Shown piece after piece: positions 24,420-32,027 of a stretch of 64,000 nt of DNA (position 1 is the first letter of the stretch; every line of letters begins with the position of its first letter). Source of the stretch: Mesorhizobium sp. INR15 (lineage in GTDB: Bacteria; Pseudomonadota; Alphaproteobacteria; Rhizobiales; Rhizobiaceae); NCBI RefSeq assembly GCF_015500075.1, contig NZ_CP045497.1, positions 241,509-305,508 on the forward strand, read 5' to 3'. The position numbers and the translations under genes are program-made. The notes below the pieces were generated by a model. It saw only the letters and a list, made by a program, of their open reading frames with translations. It was not told the origin of the DNA and made no database searches.

Positions 24420-24812
24420 TCAGGGCATGGATTTTGGTCGTGCGGCCGCCCCGCGAGCGCCCGATGGCCTGATTTTGCTCCCCCCTTTACCGCCCGAAGC
24501 TGAGCGATGCGCCTTCACGGCGGAAGAGTCTATCAGAACCTGCTCGGGCGGACCGCCGGCACTGGCAAGCGCGTGAAAGAGATCGCTCCACACGCCTTTG
24601 GCGGCCCAGCGGACATACCGATTGTAGAGCGTTTTGCGCGGCCCGTAGTCCGGCGGCGCATCGACCCAGCGCCCGCCAGACTTCAGCACATGAACAATGC
24701 CGCTGATCACGCGCCGGTCGTCGACCCGTTCCTTGCCGCGCGTGTCGGTCGGCAAATGAGGTTCAATGCGGCGAAACTGCTCTTCTGTCAGCCAGAAATG
24801 GTCCCGATTCAT
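24420..24812 (-). CDS. IS5/IS427-type transposase, first half (orfA)
   Basis: Starts MNRDHFWLTEEQFRRIEPHL (ATG 24812, GGGAG upstream). The DUF4096-type N-terminus has DRRVISGIVHVLKSGGRWVD, PRKTLYNRYVRWA and the first catalytic Asp in VLIDSSAVKAHRSA. The reading frame leaves the family sequence after GGKGG, where AAAGGGGGG lies, and ends soon after in an unrelated tail. Read with orfB as one transposase. Confidence 0.87.
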   Translation of the reverse strand: MNRDHFWLTEEQFRRIEPHLPTDTRGKERVDDRRVISGIVHVLKSGGRWVDAPPDYGPRKTLYNRYVRWAAKGVWSDLFHALASAGGPPEQVLIDSSAVKAHRSASGGKGGSKIRPSGARGAAARPKSMP

Positions 24813-24881
24813 CACGTCTCCCTTTCAGAATCCGTGAATCACAAACCACAAGCGATGCCAACACCTTTATGGGTCCGGGCC

Positions 24882-25046
24882 CTAGGAGAAGAGCGCTGAA
24901 ATCCATGAAGCCACGGTATTCCAGGCCGCATAGATTCCGGCCGGCACCAAGATGATCGCCATGAACGCAGCGGCTCCGCCAATAGCGCCGTCACCCCGTC
25001 CTTCCACGGGATAGTAATATCTGTCCGCTTCATCGTCGTGTTTCAT
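24882..25046 (-). CDS. Small single-pass membrane protein at the head of the T4SS accessory operon
   Basis: 54 residues from MKHDDEADRYYYPVEG (ATG 25046, ATGA overlap with the upstream gene). One TM helix (GAIGGAAAFMAIILVPAGIY) and a short AWNTVASWISALFS tail. The stop TAG is formed by the CTAG at the right edge of the IS array. Last gene of a three-gene minus-strand operon divergent from virB1. Function unknown; probably an inner-membrane accessory of the secretion system. Confidence 0.6.
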   Translation of the reverse strand: MKHDDEADRYYYPVEGRGDGAIGGAAAFMAIILVPAGIYAAWNTVASWISALFS

Positions 25047-25591
25047 TGTTGTCTCCCCGACCCTTGGTGCAGCAGCAGTTGCACAGGATGCTGAAACGTT
25101 GTGTCCCACAGACCTATGCGTTTCATCTTAGCGGTGATTTCCGCGACCAGGTAGTTCTCATTGACGGCTTTGCCATTTGCTGTCGTTGCGGCAAACGCAT
25201 ATCCGGTCGCTATGAGCGCGGTGCCAACGTCGATTGTTTCGCCATTCAGCTGCGCGCCGCACACGACAAACACTGCCCTGTCGAGGGCGTAGCCGATTGG
25301 CTGGCATGTGACCGCGGCGCTATCAAACAGCGCAGCAAGGTGCGCCAGCGAGGTATTCCCGCAATCGATTTTGTTCCCATTCGGCTCTTCGGCTGACGTG
25401 CCTCGAAGACATGCCTGGACGCCATAGAGGCGGAAAAGGTGATCTCCGTCACGCCAGGTATCTCCGGTCAGCAGTTGAGCCGATTTCGATACCGCAAAGG
25501 GCGTTGGTACCGGAGAATCGGTGGCATCCTGCGCCTGTGCCGAGGCGCACACAGTAAATGCCGCCAGGACTGCAAAGCTCGCCTGTTTCAT
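25043..25591 (-). CDS. Exported thermonuclease-fold (SNase-like) protein, probably inactive
   Basis: 182 residues; signal peptide about 1-20 (ASFAVLAAFTVCASAQA). The body follows the staphylococcal-nuclease fold: LTGDTWRDGDHLFRLYGVQA, DCGNTSLAHLAALFDSAAV, CQPIGYALDRAVFVVCGAQL, GTALIATGYAFA. The usual RLYGIDAPE catalytic stretch reads RLYGVQACL, so the Asp and Glu that act in catalysis in active nucleases are missing. It is therefore probably a structural or binding protein in the periplasm. ATGA overlaps on both sides show tight coupling within the accessory operon. Confidence 0.7.
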   Translation of the reverse strand: MKQASFAVLAAFTVCASAQAQDATDSPVPTPFAVSKSAQLLTGDTWRDGDHLFRLYGVQACLRGTSAEEPNGNKIDCGNTSLAHLAALFDSAAVTCQPIGYALDRAVFVVCGAQLNGETIDVGTALIATGYAFAATTANGKAVNENYLVAEITAKMKRIGLWDTTFQHPVQLLLHQGSGRQQ

Positions 25592-26190
25592 TCCTGGAAC
25601 TGTCCACCGAGCTCGGCGGAATGCTCCAGATCAGGGCGCAGCGACTTGCCATCCTTGTTGCGTCCGATTGCGGCCATGCCGAAAAACACCATCTCGTCAT
25701 CGTCGTAGGCGACGCTATACGGGTCGTTGGCGTTGCCCGCACCCACGAGAGAGAAACACGACACGGCGTCGGGTTCGCCCATCGTGCTTTGCAATACAAG
25801 CGTTTTGCAAAGCACGACAGATGCACGTTCGTTGTAGATTGCCTCTTCATAGTCCTGCGTGGCCTTCGTGCAATCCCACTGCTGCGTCTTGTAGGTAATT
25901 ATGGGTTTTGGGCAGGCCGCAAGGCCACGCAGTCGATACGCCACGCCGTTGATGATGCGCTCGGTCGCCGATGGCACCTTAACCGGCGCGATGAGGGTCG
26001 CCGCGTCGCGCCGAATGAGCGCGCCTTTTGCATCGTAGCGCTCATAGACGAACAGCTTCTCGCCCGGCTTCGCAAACTGCAGCAGGTAGTGTTCCGACGG
26101 CTGCGTGAAGGCGCCCGGGGCATCGGTGCCGGCAGCATAAGCCACGGCGCCTTGGAGCAGCAAAACCGTGCAAAGGGCCGTCTGTTTCAT
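25588..26190 (-). CDS. Exported hypothetical protein, first gene of T4SS accessory operon
   Basis: 200 residues from MKQTALCTVLLLQGAVAYAA (signal peptide about 1-19; the in-frame Met at 26250 lies inside the operator and is unlikely). Mature part: YLLQFAKPGEKLFVYERYDA, LIAPVKVPSATERIINGVAY, QWDCTKATQDYEEAI, with Cys pairs suggesting disulfides. No known domain was recognised. It shares the divergent control region (26191-26277) with virB1, so it is expected to be expressed together with the T4SS. Confidence 0.7.
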   Translation of the reverse strand: MKQTALCTVLLLQGAVAYAAGTDAPGAFTQPSEHYLLQFAKPGEKLFVYERYDAKGALIRRDAATLIAPVKVPSATERIINGVAYRLRGLAACPKPIITYKTQQWDCTKATQDYEEAIYNERASVVLCKTLVLQSTMGEPDAVSCFSLVGAGNANDPYSVAYDDDEMVFFGMAAIGRNKDGKSLRPDLEHSAELGGQFQE

Positions 26191-26219
26191 CGAAATCCGT
26201 CCTTGCGGTGCATAAGTTG

Positions 26220-26263
26220 TTGACACTTTACTAGGGCTGCGTGTAGCCATAGTAAAGTGTTAA
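26220..26263. promoter_or_regulatory. Inverted pair of 17-bp operator arms between virB1 and the accessory operon
   Basis: Left arm TTGACACTTTACTAGGG (26220-26236); the right arm, read on the minus strand, is TTAACACTTTACTATGG (26263-26247). Eleven contiguous bases (ACACTTTACTA) are identical in the two arms, and a GGCT/AGCC repeat lies between them. The same 17-mer occurs once more at 4920-4936 by the XRE gene. This is the divergent control site for virB1 onward (plus) and the exported accessory genes (minus). Confidence 0.65.
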
Positions 26264-26277
26264 ATTTTGGCGACAGT

Positions 26278-26931
26278 ATGAACACTCTATTCGCTCTCCT
26301 GCTCACCCTCTTTGGCGCGACAATGCCGATGGCAGCGCACGGCCGGGACCTGGCATCAGATCGCGTAGCAGTCGCCTTTGCAACGCCGGCGCAAGCCCTT
26401 GCGGCAGTCGGGGCGCCAGCGCCGGGAGCGTGTAAGACCGTAAATCGTGCTCAGGTCTCCCAACTTGTGCGTTCAATCGCGCAAGAGGAAGGGTTCGACG
26501 CCGATCTGGCCGAGGCGATTGCATGGGCCGAAAGCGATCTCGGCGGCAGTCAGGGTCCCTCGAAGGCCGGAGCCCTGGGGATCATGCAGCTGATGCTGGG
26601 CACGGCGGCCGATCTCGGCGTGAGCGACCGTTGCGATACCGAGGCAAATGTCCGGGCTGGTATCCGCTATCTGAAGTCACTCTATGACGAGTTCCAGGAC
26701 CCGCTGCTGATGCTAGCGGCTTACAACGCAGGGCCCAACAACGTCTACAAGGCGCGGGGCATTCCGGTAAATCCGGAGACGGCAGAATACATCGCGAAAA
26801 TACTGAACCGCTGGAAGTTCGGCGGTGTCGTGAAGAAATCCGCCCTGACCAAATCCGAAATGCTCGCGGCCGTTCCGCCAGCAAGCGAGGACGCTTGGCA
26901 GGATGGTCATGTCATGGATTTCGGCAAGTAA
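26278..26931 (+). CDS. virB1: VirB1-type lytic transglycosylase
   Basis: 217 residues with a signal peptide (about 1-22). The SLT domain at about 60-175 has the catalytic Glu in AIAWAESDLGG, then GALGIMQLMLGTAADLG, ANVRAGIRYLKSLYDEF and LMLAAYNAGPNNV. It opens the peptidoglycan layer for assembly of the secretion channel. ATG 26278 starts the signal peptide; the frame is open further up to a GTG inside the operator. First gene of the virB operon. Confidence 0.9.
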   Translation: MNTLFALLLTLFGATMPMAAHGRDLASDRVAVAFATPAQALAAVGAPAPGACKTVNRAQVSQLVRSIAQEEGFDADLAEAIAWAESDLGGSQGPSKAGALGIMQLMLGTAADLGVSDRCDTEANVRAGIRYLKSLYDEFQDPLLMLAAYNAGPNNVYKARGIPVNPETAEYIAKILNRWKFGGVVKKSALTKSEMLAAVPPASEDAWQDGHVMDFGK

Positions 26932-26936
26932 AAAGG

Positions 26937-27260
26937 ATGAGAAGGGTGAACTGTAGGAAAGCTGGCAAATTTGCTCTGAAACTGGCCTTGGCGTCGGCGG
27001 TCGGAATGGCCCTCGCGCCGGCCACTGCATATGCACAGTCGGCGGCCCCAGTCGAAAACGTGCTGCAGTGGTTCGTCGGCGTTCTGCAGGGCAGCATAGC
27101 GCGCTCATTCGCCATCATCGCGGTCTGTTTTCTCGGCTTCCTCGCTATGACGGGCCGGCTGGCGTGGATGATGGCTTTCTCCATCATCATCGGCATCGCA
27201 CTGATCTTCGGCGCCGCCCAGTTGGTGGATGCGGTTCGCGCGACTGCGGGAGGTAGCTGA
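26937..27260 (+). CDS. virB2: VirB2-type T4SS pilin
   Basis: 107 residues: a long signal peptide (about 1-33, LKLALASAVGMALAPATAYA then cleavage before QSAAP) and two hydrophobic helices (IARSFAIIAVCFLGFLAMTG and WMMAFSIIIGIALIFGAAQL) separated by a short RLA-type loop, the VirB2/TrbC architecture. It forms the extracellular pilus. A GTG at 26946 is an alternative start. Five bp after virB1. Confidence 0.9.
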   Translation: MRRVNCRKAGKFALKLALASAVGMALAPATAYAQSAAPVENVLQWFVGVLQGSIARSFAIIAVCFLGFLAMTGRLAWMMAFSIIIGIALIFGAAQLVDAVRATAGGS

Positions 27261-27263
27261 CGC

Positions 27264-27557
27264 ATGGACGACGAAGAAGTCTATGTCGAGCCGGTCAGCC
27301 TGCCACTAACACGCCCGCCGATGAAGTGGGGGGTGCGATATGAAGTTTTTGCACTGAACGGCATCCTTGCGGTGATCGGCTTTATCGCCACGAGCAGCTT
27401 CATGCTCGGCCTTGGCGTTTTCGGCGTGGTGCATCTGGTCAGCGCATATCTGTGCCAGCGGGACCCCTACATGTTTCATATTTTCGAACGGCGCGTCTCC
27501 AAACGCGGGGCGGTGGCTAACCTCAGTTTTTGGGGCGCGAGGAGCTATTCGCCATGA
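27264..27557 (+). CDS. virB3: VirB3-type inner-membrane protein
   Basis: 97 residues: VSLPLTRPPMKWGVRYEVFA precedes two closely spaced TM segments (LNGILAVIGFIATSSFMLGL, VFGVVHLVSAYLC), then QRDPYMFHIFERR, all hallmarks of VirB3. It sits between the pilin and the VirB4 ATPase, with which VirB3 proteins interact. The stop overlaps the virB4 start. Confidence 0.92.
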   Translation: MDDEEVYVEPVSLPLTRPPMKWGVRYEVFALNGILAVIGFIATSSFMLGLGVFGVVHLVSAYLCQRDPYMFHIFERRVSKRGAVANLSFWGARSYSP

Positions 27558-29956
27558 GCCTCAATGCCGACTTGAAATTTGGCCGTGAGCGCCGGCGTGA
27601 AAAGCCCGCGGCGATGCACATCCCCTACCTTCGCCATGTCGATGACAATTTGGTCGTCACGAAGAGCGGCTTTCTTGTCGGCGTCATCCAGCTCAGTGGC
27701 CTGCCCTTCCAGACGATGGACCAGGCCGAGCTGAACAGCCGCATGTTCAACCGCAACACGACGTTCCGCAATCTCTCGACCTCTCGCTTTGCCGTCTACA
27801 CGACAATCATCCGTCGCCACGTCACGCCGGAGATCGAAGGCGACTTTGACAATGCTTTCGTGGCCGAGCTCGACGCCCGCTACATGGATGAGCTTGGGGC
27901 GAAAAACCTGTTCGTCAACGAGGCGTATCTGACGGTCATACGGCGACCGATGGTCGGCCGCGTTGGCTGGGTGGACAAGGCGCTGAACGCGTTCCGCATC
28001 AGTACCGCGGGCGAAGAAACCCGCGAAGAGGCCGCCGCCGAACTGCATGACGTTCTCGACGGCGTCGTCAAGGATTTCACGGCTTATGGTGCGCGTCTTC
28101 TCGGTGTCGTGAAGCGCCGCGACAGCTTCTTTTCCGAGCCCTCGGAATTCTTGGCGAAGATCCTTGCCGGCGGCGTCGACGTGGAAATGCCTTTGCCGCG
28201 CATGAGCCTTGGCGATGTGCTGGCGACACGACAGCTGTTTTTCGGCAAATCCGCGCTGGAACTTCGCGGGCCGGACGCAGGCAAGCTCGGCGCCATGGTG
28301 TCGATCAAGGAATACCCACCGTTCACCGCTCCGGGCTCATTGGACGGTCTCTTGCGCCTGCCACACGAGTTTGTCCTGACGCAGAGTTTCGCGATCGAGG
28401 ACCGTGTAACGGCCATGCGCAGGATCAACACCATCGCTAACCAGGTTGAGGGTTCCGACGAGGCGGGGACGACGGTCGAGGAGTCCGTCCACGACGGCGC
28501 CGACAAGCTGGCCGGCGGCGAAGTCGTCTTCGGCCAACATCACATGAGCGTCATGGCCTTGGCACCGGACATGACCGGGCTCAACCGTGCGCTATCCGAC
28601 ATCACGGCTGAGCTTTCGCGCATGTCGATCGTGCCGGTTCGCGAGACACTGAACACGGAACTGGCCTTCTGGGGGCAATTGCCGGGAAATTTCAGCTACA
28701 TCGCGCGACGTGCGTTGATCTCGTCGCTTAACTTCGCCGGCCTTTTCTCCGGACACAATTTCCCGTCCGGCCAACGCGAGAGACTGCATTGGAAACGCCC
28801 TATCGCTTTGCTCGAAACGACCAGCCAGACCGCCTACTATTTCAATTTCCACGTTCACGATGTCGGGCACTTCACGGTGTTCGGCCCGACCGGCTCGGGA
28901 AAGACCGTGGTGCTGTCGTTCCTGATGGCGCAGGCCATGCGCATCATGCCGCGGCCGCGATGTGTCTATTTCGACTACATGCGCGGCGCTGAAATTTTCG
29001 TTCGGGCGCTCGGCGGTCGCTACGAGGTGATGGAGCCTTCCCAGCCGACCGGGTTCGCGCCATTGCAGCTTGATGACACGGCAGAAAACCGTTCGTTCCT
29101 GGAAGATCTGCTTATCTACATTCTGACGCCGGAAGGCGGTGCGCTGGACGTGGCGGAGATGCGCGTCATCAACGCCGCCGTCGACATGATCTACAAGATC
29201 CCGCGCGAACAGCGGACCTTCGACCTGCTGCCCGAAGTGCTGCGGGGTTCGCTGATGCCAGGCATGAACGATCTGGCGGCGCGGATACAACCCTGGCTCG
29301 ACCCGAAGGACAAGGGCTGGCTTTTCAACAATCCTGTCGATCTGGTCGATTTCTCGAAACCCGTCGTCGGCTTCGACATGACCAAGATCCTGGGCGACCG
29401 AAAGCTGCGCTCGGCGGCCTTGCTCTACATCTTCCATCGTCTCGAAGACGTCATCGACGGCTCGCCGATCATGCTCTTCCTCGATGAGGGCTGGAAGCTG
29501 CTGGACGACGAGGTTTTCGCCGCCTTCATCAACGAAAAGCTGAAAACCATTCGTCGCCGGAATGGCGTGGTCGGCTTTGGGACGCAGACAGCGGAAGACG
29601 TCGTCAATTCCTCCATCTCGTCGTCGCTGATCGAGCAAACGAAGACCAACATTTTCTTTCCCAACCCGAAGGCCAGCAAGGACTCCTACATCGAGCGATT
29701 CTCGCTGACGGCGAAGGAATTCGAGTTCGTGCGCCGGACCGCGAAGGAAACACGCACCTTCCTCGTCAAGCACGACAGCGACTCGATCGTAGCGAAGCTC
29801 GATTTGTCGGCGATGCCCGATCTCATCAAGGTCTTGTCCTCGAACGAAGCCAACAGCAAGGAATGCGCACGGCTCCGGGAAACCTTCGGCGACGAGCCGG
29901 AGGCATGGCTGCCGTACTTCTGCGGATGGGAGAACGAGCATGACGAAGCGGCTTAG
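27554..29956 (+). CDS. virB4: VirB4 T4SS ATPase
   Basis: 800 residues from MSLNADLKFGRE at an ATGA overlap with virB3 (an in-frame start at 27530 would lie within virB3). The C-terminal ATPase has Walker A FGPTGSGKTVV (about residue 450) and Walker B IMLFLDEGWKLLDDE (about 645); the N-terminal CagE/VirB4 domain shows MHIPYLRHVDDNLVVTKSGF and QHHMSVMALAPDMTGLNRAL. It powers pilus biogenesis and substrate transfer. Intact. Confidence 0.95.
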   Translation: MSLNADLKFGRERRREKPAAMHIPYLRHVDDNLVVTKSGFLVGVIQLSGLPFQTMDQAELNSRMFNRNTTFRNLSTSRFAVYTTIIRRHVTPEIEGDFDNAFVAELDARYMDELGAKNLFVNEAYLTVIRRPMVGRVGWVDKALNAFRISTAGEETREEAAAELHDVLDGVVKDFTAYGARLLGVVKRRDSFFSEPSEFLAKILAGGVDVEMPLPRMSLGDVLATRQLFFGKSALELRGPDAGKLGAMVSIKEYPPFTAPGSLDGLLRLPHEFVLTQSFAIEDRVTAMRRINTIANQVEGSDEAGTTVEESVHDGADKLAGGEVVFGQHHMSVMALAPDMTGLNRALSDITAELSRMSIVPVRETLNTELAFWGQLPGNFSYIARRALISSLNFAGLFSGHNFPSGQRERLHWKRPIALLETTSQTAYYFNFHVHDVGHFTVFGPTGSGKTVVLSFLMAQAMRIMPRPRCVYFDYMRGAEIFVRALGGRYEVMEPSQPTGFAPLQLDDTAENRSFLEDLLIYILTPEGGALDVAEMRVINAAVDMIYKIPREQRTFDLLPEVLRGSLMPGMNDLAARIQPWLDPKDKGWLFNNPVDLVDFSKPVVGFDMTKILGDRKLRSAALLYIFHRLEDVIDGSPIMLFLDEGWKLLDDEVFAAFINEKLKTIRRRNGVVGFGTQTAEDVVNSSISSSLIEQTKTNIFFPNPKASKDSYIERFSLTAKEFEFVRRTAKETRTFLVKHDSDSIVAKLDLSAMPDLIKVLSSNEANSKECARLRETFGDEPEAWLPYFCGWENEHDEAA

Positions 29957-31097
29957 CAACGCTTGCCTGGCCGTGGCTCTCGCGACGTCAGGAAGCATGA
30001 CCGTGGCTGTCGCTCAAATCGCGGTCATCGACGGGCCGAACCTCGACAAGCGGCAAGAGGACGAGCAGCACAGCAACAAGTCGGATGAGGCCAAGAGGGA
30101 CGAAACCGACAAGAAGAAAAGCGTCGTCTGCACCTATTCCAACAAATACCGCTCACAGATGTTTCGCCGGTCACCGGCCGACGCGTTGCAGCGCGACGCC
30201 GGCAACGTGAAGATGATCCGCTACTATGCGCAAAAGTACGGCGTGCCGGAAGGCCTGGCGCTTTCCGTCGCCTATCAGGAATCGCGCTTCGACACATGCG
30301 CCGGGAGCCACACCGGCGTCAAAGGCGTCATGCAGCTGACCAAGGGCACCGGCAATTCCATGGGACTGGACCGCGACGTGAACGAGCAGAATGTCGAAGG
30401 CGGCGTCAAGTATCTCGGTATGGGCGTGAAGCAATGCGGGGCGACGAATTACAGCTGTCTCGCTTCCTTCTACAACGGATCGAACGCAGCCGAGCAAAGT
30501 GAGTGGGCAGGCGGCGTCGGCCGTTGGAACAGCTACTTCAACGACTATGTGTCGAGCGGCAAGGCGCCGGCCGCCGCGCCGCCACCATTCTCGATCGTAA
30601 CGGCCGACGGCGCGGGCGGCGCGGCCCAGGACACGGCCATGGGCACGGTGAGGAAGGCGGCTGGCGGCCTTGATGCAAGCTCATCGCAGCTTGGCGCCAA
30701 CGATGCGGCAATCGACGCGCTGACGGGCACTGTTGGCCAGGTGACCGAATACAAGGACGCCTGGGAGCTGAACTCGTCCGCTCGTGGGATCAACGCCGAT
30801 GTCACCAACCAGTACCTGGCTCAGTCGGGGGACTTCACGGCGTTGCTGGCTCAAATTCTTTCGATGCAGAACGTTCAGGCATCGCAGTCGGCCAAGCTGG
30901 TGCAGCGGCCGAAGAGCGGTTCTCCAAACCCGTTCTCTTGTAATCCCGCGGAACTGGAACGGTTTAAGATCGATCGCGGCCGGTGGTTACCATGCGCAGT
31001 TGAGAACGCGCGGTCGAGCTCATCCGACAGCCGCTCGATGATCATCACCACCGACCCTGCTGGTGCTGCCAGTGTCATCAATTCTCTACAGCAATAG
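29940..31097 (+). CDS. Exported lytic transglycosylase-like protein with VirB5-type leader
   Basis: 385 residues. The signal peptide is followed by AQIAVIDGPNLDKRQ, nearly the same as AQIAVIDGANLD in the VirB5 protein encoded next. The body is an SLT-type domain (about 90-205: YYAQKYGVPEGLALSVAYQE with the catalytic Glu, then GVKGVMQLTKGTGNSMGLDR, VEGGVKYLGMG, YSCLASFYNGSNAAEQ). The C-terminal 180 residues are low-complexity and helical and end in a Ser-rich Cys-containing tail. It overlaps the end of virB4 by 17 bp. A second muramidase in the operon, perhaps delivered to the pilus tip region through its VirB5-like N-terminus (inference). Confidence 0.8.
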   Translation: MTKRLSNACLAVALATSGSMTVAVAQIAVIDGPNLDKRQEDEQHSNKSDEAKRDETDKKKSVVCTYSNKYRSQMFRRSPADALQRDAGNVKMIRYYAQKYGVPEGLALSVAYQESRFDTCAGSHTGVKGVMQLTKGTGNSMGLDRDVNEQNVEGGVKYLGMGVKQCGATNYSCLASFYNGSNAAEQSEWAGGVGRWNSYFNDYVSSGKAPAAAPPPFSIVTADGAGGAAQDTAMGTVRKAAGGLDASSSQLGANDAAIDALTGTVGQVTEYKDAWELNSSARGINADVTNQYLAQSGDFTALLAQILSMQNVQASQSAKLVQRPKSGSPNPFSCNPAELERFKIDRGRWLPCAVENARSSSSDSRSMIITTDPAGAASVINSLQQ

Positions 31098-31106
31098 GAG
31101 GCTGAC

Positions 31107-31841
31107 ATGAAGAAATTCGCGATTGCGGCCAGCATCGCGCTTTGGGCAAGCACTGCCCTTGCACAGATTGCCGTCATCGATGGCGCCAATCTCGATGTAG
31201 CCCGCAAGAATGCGGAGAACACCAACTCCATCATGGACTCCAACAAGGATATTCTGAAAAAGAGCGAGGAAATCCTGCAGGCTCTCAGCGGCAGTCGTGA
31301 CGGTTCCCTGGGAATCGGACAAATGGGTCTCGGCGGCAATATGTCGATTGCCCAGGCTCCATCATTCGGATCGATCCTGAACGGCGGCGCACTTTCGTTT
31401 GGTGGCCTGTCGCCCGAAATCCAGAAAATCGCCGGTGCCGTCATCAACGGGCTCCAGCTGGTGAAGCAGCTCCAGCAGATTGCCGGCAAAGAGACGAGCG
31501 CCGTCAACAAAGCCTACGGCGGCAGCGTCAACGTGGCCTCGCTGCTAAGCGCGTTGACCTCGCAGGCCTCGCAGGGCGTCACCCAGCGCCAACAGTCACT
31601 GCAGTCCGCAAGTGGGCAGATCGGGCAGTCGCAGGACGTCAAGGGTTCGGTGGACCAGAACACACGAATGCAGCTTGAAAACGCGCGCGCCGTCAACGAA
31701 CTGATCGGCGTCCAGAACGGTGCGGTCGCGGCCCTGAATGAGAAGCTGAAAGGAGATCTTCTTCGCCAGAGCCAGGTGCAGAAGATGATGACACCGCGCA
31801 ACGTCAATCCGTTCGCGGAATTTGGCAAGAGTGGGGGTTAG
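31107..31841 (+). CDS. virB5: VirB5-type pilus-associated protein
   Basis: 244 residues; signal peptide about 1-20 then QIAVIDGANLDVARKNAENT, a typical VirB5/TrbJ start. Mostly long helices (NSIMDSNKDILKKSEEILQA, LKGDLLRQSQVQKMMTPRNV) around a Gly/Ser-rich middle. VirB5 is a minor pilus subunit at the tip involved in recipient contact. AGGAGG lies 9 bp upstream of the ATG. Confidence 0.85.
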   Translation: MKKFAIAASIALWASTALAQIAVIDGANLDVARKNAENTNSIMDSNKDILKKSEEILQALSGSRDGSLGIGQMGLGGNMSIAQAPSFGSILNGGALSFGGLSPEIQKIAGAVINGLQLVKQLQQIAGKETSAVNKAYGGSVNVASLLSALTSQASQGVTQRQQSLQSASGQIGQSQDVKGSVDQNTRMQLENARAVNELIGVQNGAVAALNEKLKGDLLRQSQVQKMMTPRNVNPFAEFGKSGG

Positions 31842-31856
31842 CACTTGTCGAGGTGG

Positions 31857-32027
31857 ATGCTGCGCATAAGCGTTGTAATTGGGCTCGGCGCAGGGCTTTT
31901 CGGGTGCGCAAATCGCGAAGTGAAAGCGCCGTGCGGGCCTTTGGCGTATGCCCACGCCGACAAATGCGGCGCGCTGAAGCCGATCAATTCAACGCCGTTC
32001 GCCAGCATCATTGACGAGGATCCATGA
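31857..32027 (+). CDS. Small lipoprotein in VirB7/entry-exclusion position
   Basis: 56 residues starting MLRISVVIGLG (GAGG upstream; the TTG at 31845 is a weaker alternative). A lipobox AGLFGC gives Cys19 as the lipidation site, followed by a 37-residue periplasmic peptide with two more Cys (APCGPLAYAHADKCG). Position between virB5 and virB6 is where EexN/TrbK-like exclusion lipoproteins or VirB7 are found; size fits either. It overlaps virB6 by 4 bp. Confidence 0.7.
   Translation: MLRISVVIGLGAGLFGCANREVKAPCGPLAYAHADKCGALKPINSTPFASIIDEDP

Larger units (their letters stand above)
24046..24881 (-). mobile_element. IS5-family (IS427-like) insertion sequence
   Basis: 836 bp. The left end is GGTCCGGACTCATAA and the complement of the right end is GGCCCGGACCCATAA (13/15 matches). 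It is bracketed by CTAG (24042-24045 and 24882-24885). Two overlapping minus-strand frames make up the transposase, as in the IS427 group, where a -1 frameshift joins them. Confidence 0.85.
21111..24885. repeat. CTAG target-site copies flanking and separating three tandem IS elements
   Basis: CTAG occurs at 21111-21114, 22597-22600, 24042-24045 and 24882-24885, exactly at the outer ends of three insertion sequences and at both junctions between them. Each element is therefore bracketed by CTAG on both sides, as expected if each inserted into a CTAG and duplicated it. Removing all three restores CCTAGG shared by the stop codons of two convergent genes. Confidence 0.8.

Noticed and set aside
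28592..29998. 468-codon open frame antisense to virB4
   Set aside because: His/Arg/Asp-rich shadow of a well-conserved ATPase gene, with no RBS or recognisable domain.
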